Positions 18,142 to 18,500 of a stretch of DNA of 18,500 nt are shown here, in pieces. Within the stretch, counting starts at the first letter, position 1; every line of letters begins with the position of its first letter. The notes below the pieces were generated by a model, which had not been told where the DNA came from, did not search any database, and saw only the letters and a program-made list of their open reading frames with translations. Position numbers and translations under genes: made by a program. The stretch spans positions 1 to 18,500 of the forward strand of contig JAJKJG010000196.1 of the NCBI GenBank assembly GCA_021154065.1. Direction: 5' to 3'. This DNA comes from Methylobacterium sp. Its GTDB lineage: Bacteria; Pseudomonadota; Alphaproteobacteria; Rhizobiales; Beijerinckiaceae.

Positions 18142-18500
18142 ATGACAATGCTGCGGCAGGCAGCGCCGAAGCGGCTCGGCCTCCGCTTCGCCTTGCAGGG
18201 CGGTCTCGTCGAGCCATGGCTGAAGCCGTTTCAGCGGGGCGGCGTGGTCGGCTTCATCCCCGGGCTGAAGGCCCGGGCGGCGCTCGCGGAGGCGCGCGGC
18301 GGCCTCGATCCGGTGCTCGGCCGTCTCGGATCGCTCGAGGTGCGGCTCGCGACGACGCCGAAGGACATCCGGCGCGCGCAGCGGCTGCGCTACAAGGTCT
18401 TCTACGAGGAGATGGCGGCGGTGCCGAACGGCGCCTCGCTGTTGTCGCGGCGCGACCTCGACGAGTACGACGCGATCTGCGACCACCTGCTCGTGCTCGA
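18142..18500 (+). CDS. olsB: OlsB-like GNAT-type acyltransferase, N-terminal part (runs off the right edge)
   Basis: The visible 119 codons include GSLEVRLATTPKDIRRAQRL, RYKVFYEEMAAVP, SRRDLDEYDAICDHLLVL. These are the opening motifs of the hemolysin/OlsB acyltransferase family (Acetyltransf_5), which move an acyl group from acyl-carrier protein to the amino group of ornithine in ornithine-lipid synthesis. About 70 residues precede this domain (LGLRFALQGGLVEPWLKPF), a longer N-terminus than in some relatives. The start at 18142 has GAGGG five bases upstream; the ATG at 18148 is nearly as good. The C-terminal half lies outside the window, so the exact substrate is not certain and the gene symbol is tentative. 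Confidence 0.72.
   Translation, partial: MTMLRQAAPKRLGLRFALQGGLVEPWLKPFQRGGVVGFIPGLKARAALAEARGGLDPVLGRLGSLEVRLATTPKDIRRAQRLRYKVFYEEMAAVPNGASLLSRRDLDEYDAICDHLLVL

Overview
The window is high-GC DNA with compact genes, GAGG/AGGAG-type ribosome binding sites and a gene set typical of Alphaproteobacteria, most likely a member of Hyphomicrobiales (Rhizobiales). The supporting genes are a fused malic enzyme-phosphotransacetylase, MutS, an alternative NADH dehydrogenase, a HisKA_2/HWE-type kinase, a hybrid histidine kinase and an OlsB-like ornithine-lipid acyltransferase. I cannot name the genus.

Layout. Positions 1-1299 hold the start of an exported cupin-like protein (minus) and a divergent LysR regulator with an ATAG-N7-CTAT box between them. 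Positions 1306-3224 (minus) hold a small integral membrane protein gene, broken by a frameshift, followed by a type II NADH dehydrogenase. Positions 3225-3693 contain a stand-alone small RNA that I read as a probable 6S RNA, with a clear intrinsic terminator. The malic enzyme gene maeB (minus) and mutS (plus) diverge at about 6 kb. MutS carries two low-complexity expansions. Positions 9060-10475 are a lower-GC accessory patch with a two-TM coiled-coil protein of unknown function and a DUF6471-like remnant. A soluble histidine kinase (minus) follows, then a frameshifted comM/yifB.

The most interesting part is 13035-15701. It encodes a 678-residue subtilisin-like protease fused to a PatG-type C-terminal domain, i.e. 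the PatA/PatG cyanobactin maturation protease family. Two small Cys-rich peptides follow, and both begin with M[K/R]LPxQxxPVxR, the motif that opens cyanobactin precursors such as PatE. This looks like a minimal cyanobactin-like RiPP locus outside cyanobacteria. No YcaO heterocyclase, oxidase or prenyltransferase is encoded in the window. The likely scheme, which is inference, is that the protease matures both peptides, which share a C-x3-C-x3-P-E core pattern.

A hybrid histidine kinase (plus) and the start of an OlsB-like acyltransferase close the window.

Three conserved genes (the membrane protein, comM and the hybrid kinase) are each broken by one missing base. Each is repaired by restoring a single G or C to a GG or CC doublet. 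That pattern points to sequencing or assembly error rather than three real mutations.
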